DNA from: Verrucomicrobiota bacterium
GTDB taxonomy: Bacteria > Verrucomicrobiota > Verrucomicrobiia > Limisphaerales > UBA8199
Assembly (NCBI GenBank): GCA_029974925.1
Contig: JARKQH010000149.1
Location: forward strand, 1-48,800
Direction of reading: 5' to 3'
Length of the DNA: 48,800 nt
Positions 1 through 9,014 of the stretch are shown in pieces. Positions within the stretch are counted from its first letter, which is position 1; the number at the start of each line of letters is the position of its first letter. Both the position numbers and the translations under genes were made by a program. The notes under the pieces are model-generated. The model was given only the letters and a program-made list of their open reading frames with translations. It searched no databases and was not told the origin of the DNA.

Positions 1-814
1 CGGCGACATCACCTATTCCGTCGGCGGAAAAAACACCGACTTCACGTTCGAGGGCGCCATCGAAGACACCAGCGCCACCGTCCGCACGGCCATCATCAAA
101 ACCGGCGCGGGCAAATGGACCCTGACCGGCGCCAGTTCCTATACCGGCAACACGACGGTCCAGGAAGGCGTGTTGCAGGTGGACGGCGCGTTGGGTAACA
201 CCTCCGTCACCGTCGCCGGTGGAACCCTGGCCGGCTCCGGCACCCTCGCCGGCGCGGTCGAGGTCCAATACGGCGGCACCCTGGCTCCCGGCGCGTCCGT
301 CGGCCAGCTCACCATCAACAACTGGCTCATCCTGCAATCCGGCAGCACCACCGTCATGGAGCTCGACAAGGCCTCGGGCCTGAACGATTCAGTCGCCGGC
401 CTGGCGGCCGTCAGCTACGGCGGCAAACTGGTCGTCACCAACCTTTCCGGCACGCTCCAGGCCGGCGACATCTTTTACCTGTTCCCGGCGGCCGCCCTTT
501 ACGCCGGGGCCGTGTTCGAAGAAGTCTCCCTTCCCGAGCTCGCGCCGGGCCTCGAGTGGGACCTCAGCCAGCTCAACGTGGACGGCAGCCTCCGCGTCTC
601 GGCCGGCGCCACCCTCAATTACGCGCGGGTGGGCAACAACCTCGAGCTTTCCTGGACCGGCCTCTTGAAGCTTCAGGCGCAAACCAACAGCCTCGGCACC
701 GGCTTGAGCAACAATTGGTACGATTATCCGGACGGCGCCATGCCGCCCGTCATCGTCCCGATTGACCCGGCCAGCCCGGCCGTGTTCTTCCGCCTCGAAC
801 AACTGCCGCAATAA
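1..814 (+). CDS. Autotransporter-associated beta-strand repeat protein, C-terminal part (5' end outside window)
   Basis: The reading frame is open from base 2 to a TAA at 812-814, so only the last 270 residues are present. It begins inside a repeat region: the segment WTLTGASSYTGNTTVQ followed by a GVLQVDG strand is the hallmark of the autotransporter-associated beta-strand repeat (PF12951 type), a parallel beta-helix rung. Gly, Thr, Ala and Val dominate, as expected of a secreted repeat protein. The last 60 or so residues (LELSW...LQAQTNSL...NWYDYP...VFFRL) form a short domain that also ends other secreted proteins of this window and is common in Verrucomicrobiota. No transmembrane beta-barrel domain follows, so it is not a classical autotransporter. 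Probable location is the cell surface or outside the cell; the substrate is unknown. The next gene encodes a related repeat protein. Confidence 0.85.
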   Translation, partial: GDITYSVGGKNTDFTFEGAIEDTSATVRTAIIKTGAGKWTLTGASSYTGNTTVQEGVLQVDGALGNTSVTVAGGTLAGSGTLAGAVEVQYGGTLAPGASVGQLTINNWLILQSGSTTVMELDKASGLNDSVAGLAAVSYGGKLVVTNLSGTLQAGDIFYLFPAAALYAGAVFEEVSLPELAPGLEWDLSQLNVDGSLRVSAGATLNYARVGNNLELSWTGLLKLQAQTNSLGTGLSNNWYDYPDGAMPPVIVPIDPASPAVFFRLEQLPQ

Positions 815-869
815 GCCCGGCGTGCGCCTCGAGCATTCTGAAACCCCAGCTCCCGCGTGGCCTCCTCTT

Positions 870-910
870 GCCTGCACCCCTCGCAGTTCGCAACCTCGAG
901 GGGTGCAGGC
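870..910. other. Perfect 14-bp inverted repeat (hairpin) between two repeat-protein genes
   Basis: Bases 870-883 (GCCTGCACCCCTCG) are exactly complementary to 897-910, with a 13-nt loop. There is no T-run on either side, so a classical intrinsic terminator is not obvious, but a stem this strong after the upstream stop at 814 would suit transcript-end stabilisation or a weak terminator. It abuts the predicted promoter of the next gene at 911-939. Confidence 0.6.
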
Positions 911-939
911 TTCAACTGCCTCCGCAGCGCGGGTAAGCT
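911..939 (+). promoter_or_regulatory. Predicted promoter of the pectate-lyase-like gene
   Basis: TTCAAC at 911-916, a 17-nt spacer and TAAGCT at 934-939 form a sigma70-like -35/-10 pair. The -10 ends 7 nt before the ATG at 947, which would put the transcription start at or next to the start codon (leaderless). No Shine-Dalgarno sequence is visible. Prediction only. Confidence 0.4.
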
Positions 940-946
940 TGCCTCC

Positions 947-3900
947 ATGAAGTTCTTCTCGGCGCTCCTCCTCACGGCGGTCGGGCTTGGCGGGCCGGTT
1001 GCCCTGGCGCAACTCCCCGCCTTCCCGGGGGCCCAGGGCTTCGGCCGCTTCGCCAGCGGCGGCCGCGGCGGCTCGGTGTACCACGTCACCACCACCAACG
1101 ACTCCGGTCCGGGCTCGTTTCGCGACGCGGTCAGCGTCTCCGGCCGCACCATCGTCTTTGACATCGGCGGCGTGATTGATTACAAGCCGCCGCGCTACGC
1201 CCCCAAATCCAACATCACCATCGCCGGCCAGACCGCGCCGGGCGACGGCATCACTCTCTACGGCAACGGCCTCTCGTTCTCCGGCGCAAACAACAACATC
1301 TGCCGCTTCATTCGCGTCCGCCAGGGCGTCAACGGCGACACCGATACCGACGCCATCGGCATCGCCAATGGCAACCGGATGATCTTTGATCACGTCAGCG
1401 TCTCCTGGGGACGCGATGAAACCTTTTCCATCAGCGGCAATGTCACCAACATCACCATTCAGTCCGCCATCATCTCCCAGGGCCTGCAGCCCCACTCCGC
1501 CGGCGGATTGATCCAGACCGACGGCGGCGTCAGCATTCTCCGCACCCTCTACCTGGATAACGACACCCGCAACCCGAAGGTCAAAGGGGTCAACGAGTTC
1601 GTCAACAACGTCGTCTGCAACTGGGAAACCGCCGGCTACATCATGGGCGGCGATTCCGCCGGCCAGTCGTTCGTCAACGTCTTCAACAATTACTTTGTGC
1701 GCGGCCCCGCCAGCAGCTCCAGCGCCATCAGCGGCGGCAACACCGATTTCCACATCTACGCCACCAACAACTGGTACGACGGCGACCGGGACGGGGTGCT
1801 GGACGGCGCGGACCTGCCCTTCGCCAGTTACGGGCCGATGGACCTGAAAACCACACCCTTTCCTTATCCCATCACGACGGCCTACTCGCCCCTCACGGCC
1901 CTGAAGCTGGCCATCAGCGATGCCGGCGCCTCGTTTCGCCGCGACCGCGTGGACGAACTCATGATTCAGGAGCTCGTCTCCTGGGGGCTGCGGGGCGGCA
2001 CCATCACCTCGGAGCTGCTGCCCCCGATGAATGGCCCGGGCGTCATCCGCAACGGCACGCCCTATCCCGACACCGACCAGGACGGCATGCCGGACTACTG
2101 GGAAAATGGAACCGGCTCGAACCCCGGCGTTGCCAATCACAACGACCCGAGCCCCAGCGGCAGCGGTTACACCCGGCTTGAGGATTACCTGAACTGGCTG
2201 GCCGAACCCCACGGCATCGCCCTGATGAACACCAATGTGGCGGTGGATTTGCGACAATTCACCCGGGGCTGGGTCGTGGTGAATCGCTCCCCTTTCTGGA
2301 CTGTGGGCAATCCGACCAACGGAACGGTCTCCCTTATCAACGGCTGGTTCGTCCGCTTTACTCCCGTCAGCGGCTTGCACAGCAACGCCAGCTTCACCTT
2401 CACCGTCAACGACGCCGACGGCGAGCCGTTGACCCGCGTCATGAACCTCTTCTTCACTCCGGCGGCCCAAAGCTTCACCCCCACCTGGCATGGCGATGAC
2501 CTCGCCAACCACTGGAATGCCTCGGGCGATTTCAACTGGTCCGATGGCGTCTCCCTGCTTTACCCGTTCCACAACGGCCAGCCCGTGCTCTTCGACGACA
2601 CCGGCTCGACCACGCCCGCCGTGAATCTCCTCGGCTCCCTCCGTCCCGCCTCCGTCACTGTCCAGGCGTCCCAGTCCTACACTTTCGGCGGCTCGGGCGC
2701 GCTTGAAGGCGCGATGACTTTGAACAAAGCCGGCAGTGGGGCGCTGATCCTCAACACCACCAACCCCTTCACCGGCGCCACAACCGTCAGCAACGGCACC
2801 CTGCTTGTCCACGGCGCCTTGACCGCCAGCGCGGTCACCGTCCGGGCCGGGGCTACTCTGGGCGGGCGGGGCCGGCTCGGGAACTCCGTGGCGGCATTCA
2901 GCGGCTCGACCCTGACCCCCGGCGACGGCATCGGCGCGCCCGGCACCCTGACGATCTCGAATAGTCTCACCCTTTCCGGTGGGGTCACCAATCGCTTCGA
3001 CCTGTCCGACGACCCCACCGGCCTCCTCAAAACCAACGACCTGATCCAGGTCTTCGGCAACCTGAATGTCAGCGGCACAAACCTGTTGAAGTTCAGCCTG
3101 CTGGACGGCCTCCCCGGCAACGGCATTTACACCCTCATCACTTATTCCGGCGCGTTCAACGGCGGCCTGAGCAATTTCGCGCTCTCCGGCATCAACGGCA
3201 CGCTGACCAATCCTCCAGGTGCCATCGCCATCATCGTCAACGCCGCCCGCCCGGCCGCCACCCTGGTTTGGACCGGCAACGGCGCCAACAACTTCTGGGA
3301 CACGGGCGCGACGGTTGGTTGGCTCAACGACGGCGCCCCCGACCGGTTCTACTTCCTGGACGACGTGGTCTTCGACAACACGGGCGCAAGCAACCCGATC
3401 GTGACCCTCGCCGGCGACCTCACGCCCGGCTCGGTGACGGTCAACGCCACCGCCGCTTACACGTTCACCGGCAACGGCCGAATCACCGGCAGCACCGGCC
3501 TGGCCAAGGCAAACTCGGGCACGCTGACCCTCCTCACCACCAACGATTACACCGGCCCCACCGTGATTTCCGGCGGCGCCGTTTCGGTCTCGCGCCTCGA
3601 TAACGGCGGGGCGCCGAGCCCCCTCGGCGCGGCCGCCGTGGAATCCACAAACCTCGTCCTCTCCTCCGGCACCCTCCGTTACACCGGCGGTTCTACCACC
3701 ACGGACCGCGGGGCAACCTTCAGCGGCGCCGGCGCCATCTTCGACGTCGTCAACGCCGGCACCACCCTGACGTGGACGGGCACCAATGCCGGCAGTGGCG
3801 CGCTCATCAAGTCCGGCGCGGGCACCCTGGTGCTCAGCGCCAACAACTCCTTTGCCGGCGGCACCGTCCTGAGCAACGGCACCCTGGCGCTGGACGGTCC

Positions 3901-5209
3901 TGCCGGCGGCGGCACCGTCACGGCCAACAATTATGCACTCGGCTCCGGCTCCGTCACTTTCCAGGGCGGCACCCTGAAATTGTTCGGTTACGGTCTGAGC
4001 ACCTCGCCCAGTTACGGCACCTTCAACCGCCCGCTGATCGTTCCCGCCGGCGCCACCGGCACGCTGCTGACCCCGCCGCGTTACACCCTCAGCAGCTCGC
4101 TCTCGGGCGCCGGAACGTTGAATCTCGAGGTCAACTACGTCCGCGGCACGCTCAGCGGCAACTGGTCCGCGTTCACCGGCCGGATCAATGTGACGGGCCG
4201 CGTGGCCGACTCGGAATTCCGCATCGCCAACAGCTACGGCTATGCGGGCGCGGCCTTGTTCTTGACTGACAACGTCGTCATCACCCGCAGCGGCAGCGCC
4301 GTCACCGTCGAGATTGGCTCGCTGGCCGGCACCGCCGGTTCGCGCATCGGCCCCGGCAACTCGACCTCGAGCGGCAGCAGCTACCGCATCGGCTGGAATA
4401 ACCAGGACGCCGTCTTCGCGGGCCGCATCCTGGCCGATGGCATCAACACCATCACCAAGGTCGGCTCCGGCAACTGGACCCTCACCGGCGCCAACACTTA
4501 CACGGGCGGCACCTTCGTCAATGGCGGCACGCTCACCGTCAACAACTCGAGCGGCAGCGGCACCGGCACTGCCGCCGTCACGGTCAACTCCAACGCAACG
4601 CTCGCCGGCACGGGCCTTATCAGCGGGCCCGTCACCGTGAACCCCGGCGGCGCCATCGCCCCGGGCAGCGGCGGGGTCGGCACCCTCACCCTCAATAACA
4701 ACCTCACGCTGACCAACGGCGCCCGGCTGCTTTTCGAGTTGGGCTCCACCGCCGCGAGCGACAAAATCGTCGTCGCCGGCGCGCTCCAGCTCGGCGGCAC
4801 ATTGATGGTCACCAACGCGCCCGGCTTCGGGGCGGGCACCTACACGCTCATCCAATACAGCGGAGCCTTGACCGGGACTCTTCCGCTCCTCGGTTCCCTG
4901 CCCGCGGGATACACCGCCGCGGTCAACACCAATACCGCGGGTCAAATCAGACTCGTGGTTCAATCCGCCCCCGTCACGCCCCCGGTGTTCAACCAGATTC
5001 AGATGGCGGGCGGCCATCTGCTGGCCAGCGGCACCGGCGGGCCGCCGACCGGTGTTTACCATGTGCTGGCCACCACCAACCTCGGTCTCCCCATGACTAG
5101 TTGGAGCCGCGTCCTGACCAACCAGTTCGACCCTGTTGGGGCGTTCAGTTTCACCCTGGCGCTCGAGCCTCAGCCCCCTCACCGTTTCTTCCGCCTGACG
5201 GTGCCCTGA
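947..5209 (+). CDS. Secreted pectate-lyase-like protein with autotransporter-associated beta-strand repeats
   Basis: 1420 residues from the ATG at 947, chosen because MKFFSALLLTAVGLGGPVALA is a good signal peptide; an in-frame upstream GTG at 857 would bury it. Residues ~25-330 resemble polysaccharide lyase family 1-like parallel beta-helix proteins: FPGAQGFGR..GGRGGSVYHVT, a DSGPGSFRDAV segment, and FDHVSVSWGRDE. A calcium-binding-like DTDQDGMPDYWE element follows near residue 385. The C-terminal two thirds hold at least four autotransporter-associated beta-strand repeats (near residues 600, 858, 960 and 1175, each TLTG/LNTTNxFTGxTxVSNGTL-like). The last ~70 residues end in RFFRLTVP, the same C-terminal domain as the upstream protein. 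Likely role is binding and cleaving pectic or related uronate polymers at the surface; the exact substrate is inferred. The next gene starts one base after this stop, so they are probably co-transcribed. Confidence 0.85.
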   Translation: MKFFSALLLTAVGLGGPVALAQLPAFPGAQGFGRFASGGRGGSVYHVTTTNDSGPGSFRDAVSVSGRTIVFDIGGVIDYKPPRYAPKSNITIAGQTAPGDGITLYGNGLSFSGANNNICRFIRVRQGVNGDTDTDAIGIANGNRMIFDHVSVSWGRDETFSISGNVTNITIQSAIISQGLQPHSAGGLIQTDGGVSILRTLYLDNDTRNPKVKGVNEFVNNVVCNWETAGYIMGGDSAGQSFVNVFNNYFVRGPASSSSAISGGNTDFHIYATNNWYDGDRDGVLDGADLPFASYGPMDLKTTPFPYPITTAYSPLTALKLAISDAGASFRRDRVDELMIQELVSWGLRGGTITSELLPPMNGPGVIRNGTPYPDTDQDGMPDYWENGTGSNPGVANHNDPSPSGSGYTRLEDYLNWLAEPHGIALMNTNVAVDLRQFTRGWVVVNRSPFWTVGNPTNGTVSLINGWFVRFTPVSGLHSNASFTFTVNDADGEPLTRVMNLFFTPAAQSFTPTWHGDDLANHWNASGDFNWSDGVSLLYPFHNGQPVLFDDTGSTTPAVNLLGSLRPASVTVQASQSYTFGGSGALEGAMTLNKAGSGALILNTTNPFTGATTVSNGTLLVHGALTASAVTVRAGATLGGRGRLGNSVAAFSGSTLTPGDGIGAPGTLTISNSLTLSGGVTNRFDLSDDPTGLLKTNDLIQVFGNLNVSGTNLLKFSLLDGLPGNGIYTLITYSGAFNGGLSNFALSGINGTLTNPPGAIAIIVNAARPAATLVWTGNGANNFWDTGATVGWLNDGAPDRFYFLDDVVFDNTGASNPIVTLAGDLTPGSVTVNATAAYTFTGNGRITGSTGLAKANSGTLTLLTTNDYTGPTVISGGAVSVSRLDNGGAPSPLGAAAVESTNLVLSSGTLRYTGGSTTTDRGATFSGAGAIFDVVNAGTTLTWTGTNAGSGALIKSGAGTLVLSANNSFAGGTVLSNGTLALDGPAGGGTVTANNYALGSGSVTFQGGTLKLFGYGLSTSPSYGTFNRPLIVPAGATGTLLTPPRYTLSSSLSGAGTLNLEVNYVRGTLSGNWSAFTGRINVTGRVADSEFRIANSYGYAGAALFLTDNVVITRSGSAVTVEIGSLAGTAGSRIGPGNSTSSGSSYRIGWNNQDAVFAGRILADGINTITKVGSGNWTLTGANTYTGGTFVNGGTLTVNNSSGSGTGTAAVTVNSNATLAGTGLISGPVTVNPGGAIAPGSGGVGTLTLNNNLTLTNGARLLFELGSTAASDKIVVAGALQLGGTLMVTNAPGFGAGTYTLIQYSGALTGTLPLLGSLPAGYTAAVNTNTAGQIRLVVQSAPVTPPVFNQIQMAGGHLLASGTGGPPTGVYHVLATTNLGLPMTSWSRVLTNQFDPVGAFSFTLALEPQPPHRFFRLTVP

Positions 5210-5210
5210 A

Positions 5211-7475
5211 ATGCCTGCCACCCGCCCCGCCCCCAGCCCGCCCGCGCGTCAGCGCAGCCGGCGTCTCCTGCAAGGTTCGCTCCCGCAGCTCGCCATCGTG
5301 CTGCTGCTCGCGGCCGCCGCCCCGCCGGCCCCCGGCGCAGACTCAGCCGCGCCCCCCGCCAGCCCCATTGACCGGCGGGCGTTGGTCGCTCGTCACAACC
5401 TCATCGTGCGAAAGGTGGATGCGGACGCTTCGCTAACGGTGGGCAACGGCGGGTTTGCTTTTGGGGCGGACATTACCGGCCTTCAAACTTTTGCCGATCA
5501 CTACCAGCGCTGGGGCGTGCCGGTCGAAACGCTGGCGCGCTGGTGCTGGGTCACGGATCCCAATCCCCAGGGTTACACCCTCGCGGACACGACAAAGCTG
5601 TTCCGCCATCCGGATGGCCGCCAGGTCGGCTACCCGACCCAGGCCGCCACGCCTGCCGGTGATTGGCTCCGAAAAAACCCGCGCATCCATCCCTTGGCGC
5701 AAATCGGCCTAGACTTCCGCAAGGCGGACGGTTCGCCCCTGACGCCCGACGACATTCGCAAGCCGGAACAGACGCTGGACCTCTGGCGCGGTGTCATCAC
5801 CAGCCAATACGAACTCGAGGGGCGCCCCGTCAAAATCCTCACCGTCTGCCATCCGAAACTCGATTTGCTTGCCGTGCGGCTCGAGTCGTCCTTGTTGGCC
5901 TCGGGACGCTTGAGCGTACGCGTGGCTTTCCCCCGCGGCCATGATCTGTCGGTGAAGAACACCCCCCCGCTGGACTGGTCCCACCCGGAGTCACACCAGA
6001 CCCAAATCGCTCTCGAGCAGGGGAACCTCGCGCGCCTGCAACGGCGCGTCAGCGGCACCGCTTACCACGTCATCCTCGCCTGGACCGGACCGGCCCGATT
6101 GACCAGCCCCGCGCCTCATGAGTTCCGCCTCCAACCCGCAAAATCGGACGGGGCGTTCGAATTCACCGCCGGCTTTTACCCCGCTGGAGCTTCGCCCCCC
6201 TCGCCGCCGTCGGTGGAGGCCGTCCTCGAAGCCAGCAGCGCGCATTGGGACCGGTTCTGGCGCCGCGGGGCGGCGGTGGATTTCTCCGGCAGCACCGACC
6301 CGCGCGCCGCCGAGCTCGAGCGGCGCGTGGTTCTCTCGCGCTATCTCGTCGCCGTGCAAATGGCCGGCGTGGTGCCGCCCCAGGAATCCGGCCTCACCTG
6401 CGCCACCTGGTACGGCAAGCACCACACCGAAATGATCTGGTGGCATACGGCGCACTTCGCCCTCTGGGGCAACCCCGAATTGCTCGAAACGAACCTGGCC
6501 TGGTTCCAGCTCCAGCTCCCCGCCGCGCGCGAGCTGGCCAAAAGCCGCGGCCTGCGCGGCGCCCGCTGGGCCAAAATGACCGGTCCCGCCATGCGCGAAA
6601 GCCCCGGCGGCAACCCCCTGATCGTCTGGAATCAACCGCATCCGATTTACCTCGGCGAGCTGCTCTACCGCAGCGCCCCCTCCTCCCGGACCCTCCATCA
6701 GTACCGCGACTTGGTGTTTGACACCGCCGAGTGCCTCGCCGCGATGCTGTATTTCGACGAAGCCAAAGGCGTTTACGTCCTCGGTCCGCCGCTCTGGATT
6801 GCGCAGGAAATTTACGACCCGGCCACCAGCCAGAACCCGTCCTTCGAGCTGGCTTATTGGCGCTGGGCATTGGCCACCGCCCAGGCCTGGCGCCAGCGCC
6901 TGGGCCTCGACCGCAACCCCGCCTGGGACCACATCCTCGATCACCTCGCCCCGCTGCCCCAAAAGGATGGAAAATACGTGGCGCTCGGCTCGCACCCCGA
7001 CACGTTCGACAACCTCGCCAGCCGCCACGACCATCCCACGATGCTGGCCCCGCTGGGGCTGCTGCCCGGCCCCGGCGTGGACCACGCCACCATGAACCGC
7101 ACCCTGGATGCCGTGCTGCAATCCTGGGATTGGGAGACCAAAATCTGGGGCTGGGATTACCCCCTGATCGCCATGACGGCTGCGCGCCTCGGACGACCTG
7201 AAACCGCCGTCGAAATTCTGCTCCGCGACGGCCCCAACAACCGGTATCTGCCCAACGGCCATTGCCCCCAGCGCAGCGACGAAGCCGCCCCCAAATCCTC
7301 CAGACCCGGCGCGCGCAAACGCGAAATTGCGGCTTACCTGCCGGCCAACGGCGCGTTGTTGAGCGCCGTGGCAATGATGGCGGCCGGATGGGATGGAACC
7401 ACCAACCACGCCCCCGGCTTCCCGCAAGACGGCACGTGGCGGATTCGATACGAAAACCTCCAACGGCTGCCCTGA
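5211..7475 (+). CDS. Secreted six-hairpin glycosidase-like protein (GH65/GH95-like (alpha/alpha)6 fold)
   Basis: 754 residues. The ATG lies one base after the preceding stop, which implies translational coupling with the pectate-lyase-like gene. A basic N-terminus and a hydrophobic stretch (LAIVLLLAAAAPPAPGA, residues ~27-43) form a long signal peptide. The body has LTVGNGGFAFGADITGLQTF near residue 75 and a Trp/His-rich core, WYGKHHTEMIWWHTAHFALW, near residue 403, followed by a WNQPHPIYLGEL segment. This arrangement is typical of six-hairpin glycosidase superfamily proteins of Bacteroidota, Planctomycetota and Verrucomicrobiota, often annotated only as hypothetical. The catalytic acid and base cannot be assigned with certainty by eye. 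Context with a lyase suggests trimming of plant or algal oligosaccharides; the substrate is not known. Confidence 0.65.
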   Translation: MPATRPAPSPPARQRSRRLLQGSLPQLAIVLLLAAAAPPAPGADSAAPPASPIDRRALVARHNLIVRKVDADASLTVGNGGFAFGADITGLQTFADHYQRWGVPVETLARWCWVTDPNPQGYTLADTTKLFRHPDGRQVGYPTQAATPAGDWLRKNPRIHPLAQIGLDFRKADGSPLTPDDIRKPEQTLDLWRGVITSQYELEGRPVKILTVCHPKLDLLAVRLESSLLASGRLSVRVAFPRGHDLSVKNTPPLDWSHPESHQTQIALEQGNLARLQRRVSGTAYHVILAWTGPARLTSPAPHEFRLQPAKSDGAFEFTAGFYPAGASPPSPPSVEAVLEASSAHWDRFWRRGAAVDFSGSTDPRAAELERRVVLSRYLVAVQMAGVVPPQESGLTCATWYGKHHTEMIWWHTAHFALWGNPELLETNLAWFQLQLPAARELAKSRGLRGARWAKMTGPAMRESPGGNPLIVWNQPHPIYLGELLYRSAPSSRTLHQYRDLVFDTAECLAAMLYFDEAKGVYVLGPPLWIAQEIYDPATSQNPSFELAYWRWALATAQAWRQRLGLDRNPAWDHILDHLAPLPQKDGKYVALGSHPDTFDNLASRHDHPTMLAPLGLLPGPGVDHATMNRTLDAVLQSWDWETKIWGWDYPLIAMTAARLGRPETAVEILLRDGPNNRYLPNGHCPQRSDEAAPKSSRPGARKREIAAYLPANGALLSAVAMMAAGWDGTTNHAPGFPQDGTWRIRYENLQRLP

Positions 7476-7643
7476 GACCCGTCCGCGCGACCGGCATCCC
7501 CCCGCCCGGCCCCGCCTCGTTCCATTCAACGCCCCATTTTGTAATCCCGGGTGTCCACGGATGTCACCCCCGCCCCCTTAAACTGTTCCCCGTAAACTCA
7601 AAAAGTTTCCGCCGCCCGAAATCGTCAGGGAGGTTCGAAGGGG

Positions 7644-7672
7644 CGAGGGGGCTCGGTTGTGGGGCCCCCTCG
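7644..7672. terminator. Bidirectional intrinsic terminator candidate between convergent genes
   Basis: A perfect 9-bp GC-rich stem (CGAGGGGGC at 7644-7652 with GCCCCCTCG at 7664-7672, 11-nt loop) is followed on the plus strand by TTT. It sits between the stop of the glycosidase-like gene (7475) and the stop of the minus-strand namZ gene (7675), so it can serve both. The short T tract makes it a modest terminator. Confidence 0.55.
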
Positions 7673-7674
7673 TT

Positions 7675-8877
7675 TCAATAAATCAGGAATTCCCGCCGGG
7701 TTTCCATCCAGCGCCGCTCGTCGGGCGCAAGGCGGGCCTCGAAATCCGCCGGTTGGGCGGACCCGTCATCCACCCACTCCCGCAGAAACGTGCCGCCGCT
7801 CAACAGGTCAATGGCCAGCCGCCCGGTTTCATACTCGTAGGGCAGCCGGTGCCACAGTTCATAATCCGGATACTCCAGCCGGATGGCTTTCAACAGCAGC
7901 GCCCCCAAACGGTAGGGCCGGAACCGGTGGGGGTCGTAGCCGGCGAAGTCCGTGTGAATCTGCACGCCCGAGCAGAGCTTGCCTTGGTGCTTCTGGAAGG
8001 TGGGTTCGAAGTGGCAGAGCCGGACCTGGCAGCCGGCCAGCCAGTCGGGTGCGAAACTCCGCGCCCGGCGCAGGACGCGGGCAAAATCCACGTCCGGGCC
8101 TCCCACGATTTCAAGCGAGTTGGTGGTGCCCCGGCCCTCGGACAGCGTCGTGCCTTCAAACAGCACGGTGCCGGGAAAGCAGCGGGCCATGTTGAGGCTC
8201 GAGGCGTTCGGGCTGGGATTGACCCACGCCAGCTCGAACGCCGGCCACCCGTATCCAGGGCCCGCTTCCGGCCGATAGCCTTCCATGGCCACCACCTGCA
8301 AGTCCACCTCGAGTTTTCGCAGCGCCACATACCAGCGCGCAAATTCCCCCATCGTCAACCCGTGCCGCATAATCAGCGGCCCCACCCCCACAAAACTCTC
8401 CCAGCCCGGCTCCAGCAGCGTCCCCTCCACCGGCCGCCCCGCCGGGTTCGGCCGGTCCAGCACCCACACACTCTTCCCCGCCTGGGCGCCGGCTTCCAGC
8501 ATGTACGCCAGGGTGGTGATAAAGGTGTAAATGCGCGTGCCAATATCCTGCAAATCCACCAGCAGCACGTCGAAACTCTCGAGCATCTCCGCCGTCGGCC
8601 GCCGCACCCGGCCATACAGGCTGAAGACCGGAATTCCCAGCGTCGGGTCGGTGTAGTCCTCCGACTCGATCATGTTATCCTGTTTGTCGCCCCGCATGCC
8701 GTGCTGCGGACCAAAGGCCGCCGTCAACCGCAAACCGCCGCAGGCCGCCAGCGCGTCCAGGCTGTGCTGACAATGGCGCGTCACCGACGCCGGATGCCCC
8801 AACAAGGCAATCCGCCGCCCTTCGAGCGCGCCCCGCAGACTCCCGTCTTCAACCAAACGATCAATGCCAAGCTTCAT
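7675..8877 (-). CDS. namZ: DUF1343 protein, NamZ-type exo-beta-N-acetylmuramidase (GH171)
   Basis: 400 residues from the ATG at 8877 (MKLGIDRLVEDGSL); a TTG four codons upstream is possible but unneeded. The chain matches DUF1343/NamZ: GHPASVTRHCQHSLD, FGPQHGMRGDKQDNM, PVFSLYGRVRRPTAEML, LLVDLQDIGTRIYTF, a WVLDRPNPAGRP segment and the SEGRGTTNSLEIVG motif. Characterised NamZ (Bacillus, Tannerella) releases terminal N-acetylmuramic acid from peptidoglycan fragments. No signal peptide is visible, so the enzyme is probably cytoplasmic and serves cell-wall recycling, although the bacillar enzyme is secreted. It stands alone, divergent from the phospholipase-D-like gene and convergent with the glycosidase. 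The family is clear; the substrate is transferred from relatives. Confidence 0.88.
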   Translation of the reverse strand: MKLGIDRLVEDGSLRGALEGRRIALLGHPASVTRHCQHSLDALAACGGLRLTAAFGPQHGMRGDKQDNMIESEDYTDPTLGIPVFSLYGRVRRPTAEMLESFDVLLVDLQDIGTRIYTFITTLAYMLEAGAQAGKSVWVLDRPNPAGRPVEGTLLEPGWESFVGVGPLIMRHGLTMGEFARWYVALRKLEVDLQVVAMEGYRPEAGPGYGWPAFELAWVNPSPNASSLNMARCFPGTVLFEGTTLSEGRGTTNSLEIVGGPDVDFARVLRRARSFAPDWLAGCQVRLCHFEPTFQKHQGKLCSGVQIHTDFAGYDPHRFRPYRLGALLLKAIRLEYPDYELWHRLPYEYETGRLAIDLLSGGTFLREWVDDGSAQPADFEARLAPDERRWMETRREFLIY

Positions 8878-8980
8878 GTTATGACCCAAAACCTAACAGC
8901 CTCACACTGCCGGAGCCAGCAACAAGAGGGCAGGACCAGCCAGCCAATCGCGGCCCGCCCCCCCTGCCGGGAAAGGGGCC

Positions 8981-9009
8981 TTGACGCTGGCAGAGGTTTT
9001 GGGAGTAAT
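8981..9009 (+). promoter_or_regulatory. Predicted promoter of the phospholipase-D-like gene
   Basis: TTGACG at 8981-8986, a 17-nt spacer and AGTAAT at 9004-9009, ending 5 nt before the ATG at 9015. A GGGAG sequence at 9001-9005 could alternatively act as a ribosome binding site if transcription starts further upstream. Confidence 0.4.
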
Positions 9010-9014
9010 CGGGA

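Noticed and set aside
389-5221. A 1610-codon open frame on the minus strand
   Set aside because: It lies antisense to the pectate-lyase-like repeat gene; high GC and repetitive codons leave the opposite strand open. The translation is low-complexity Gly/Ala/Arg/Glu with no domain or signal, whereas the plus frame has clear domains.
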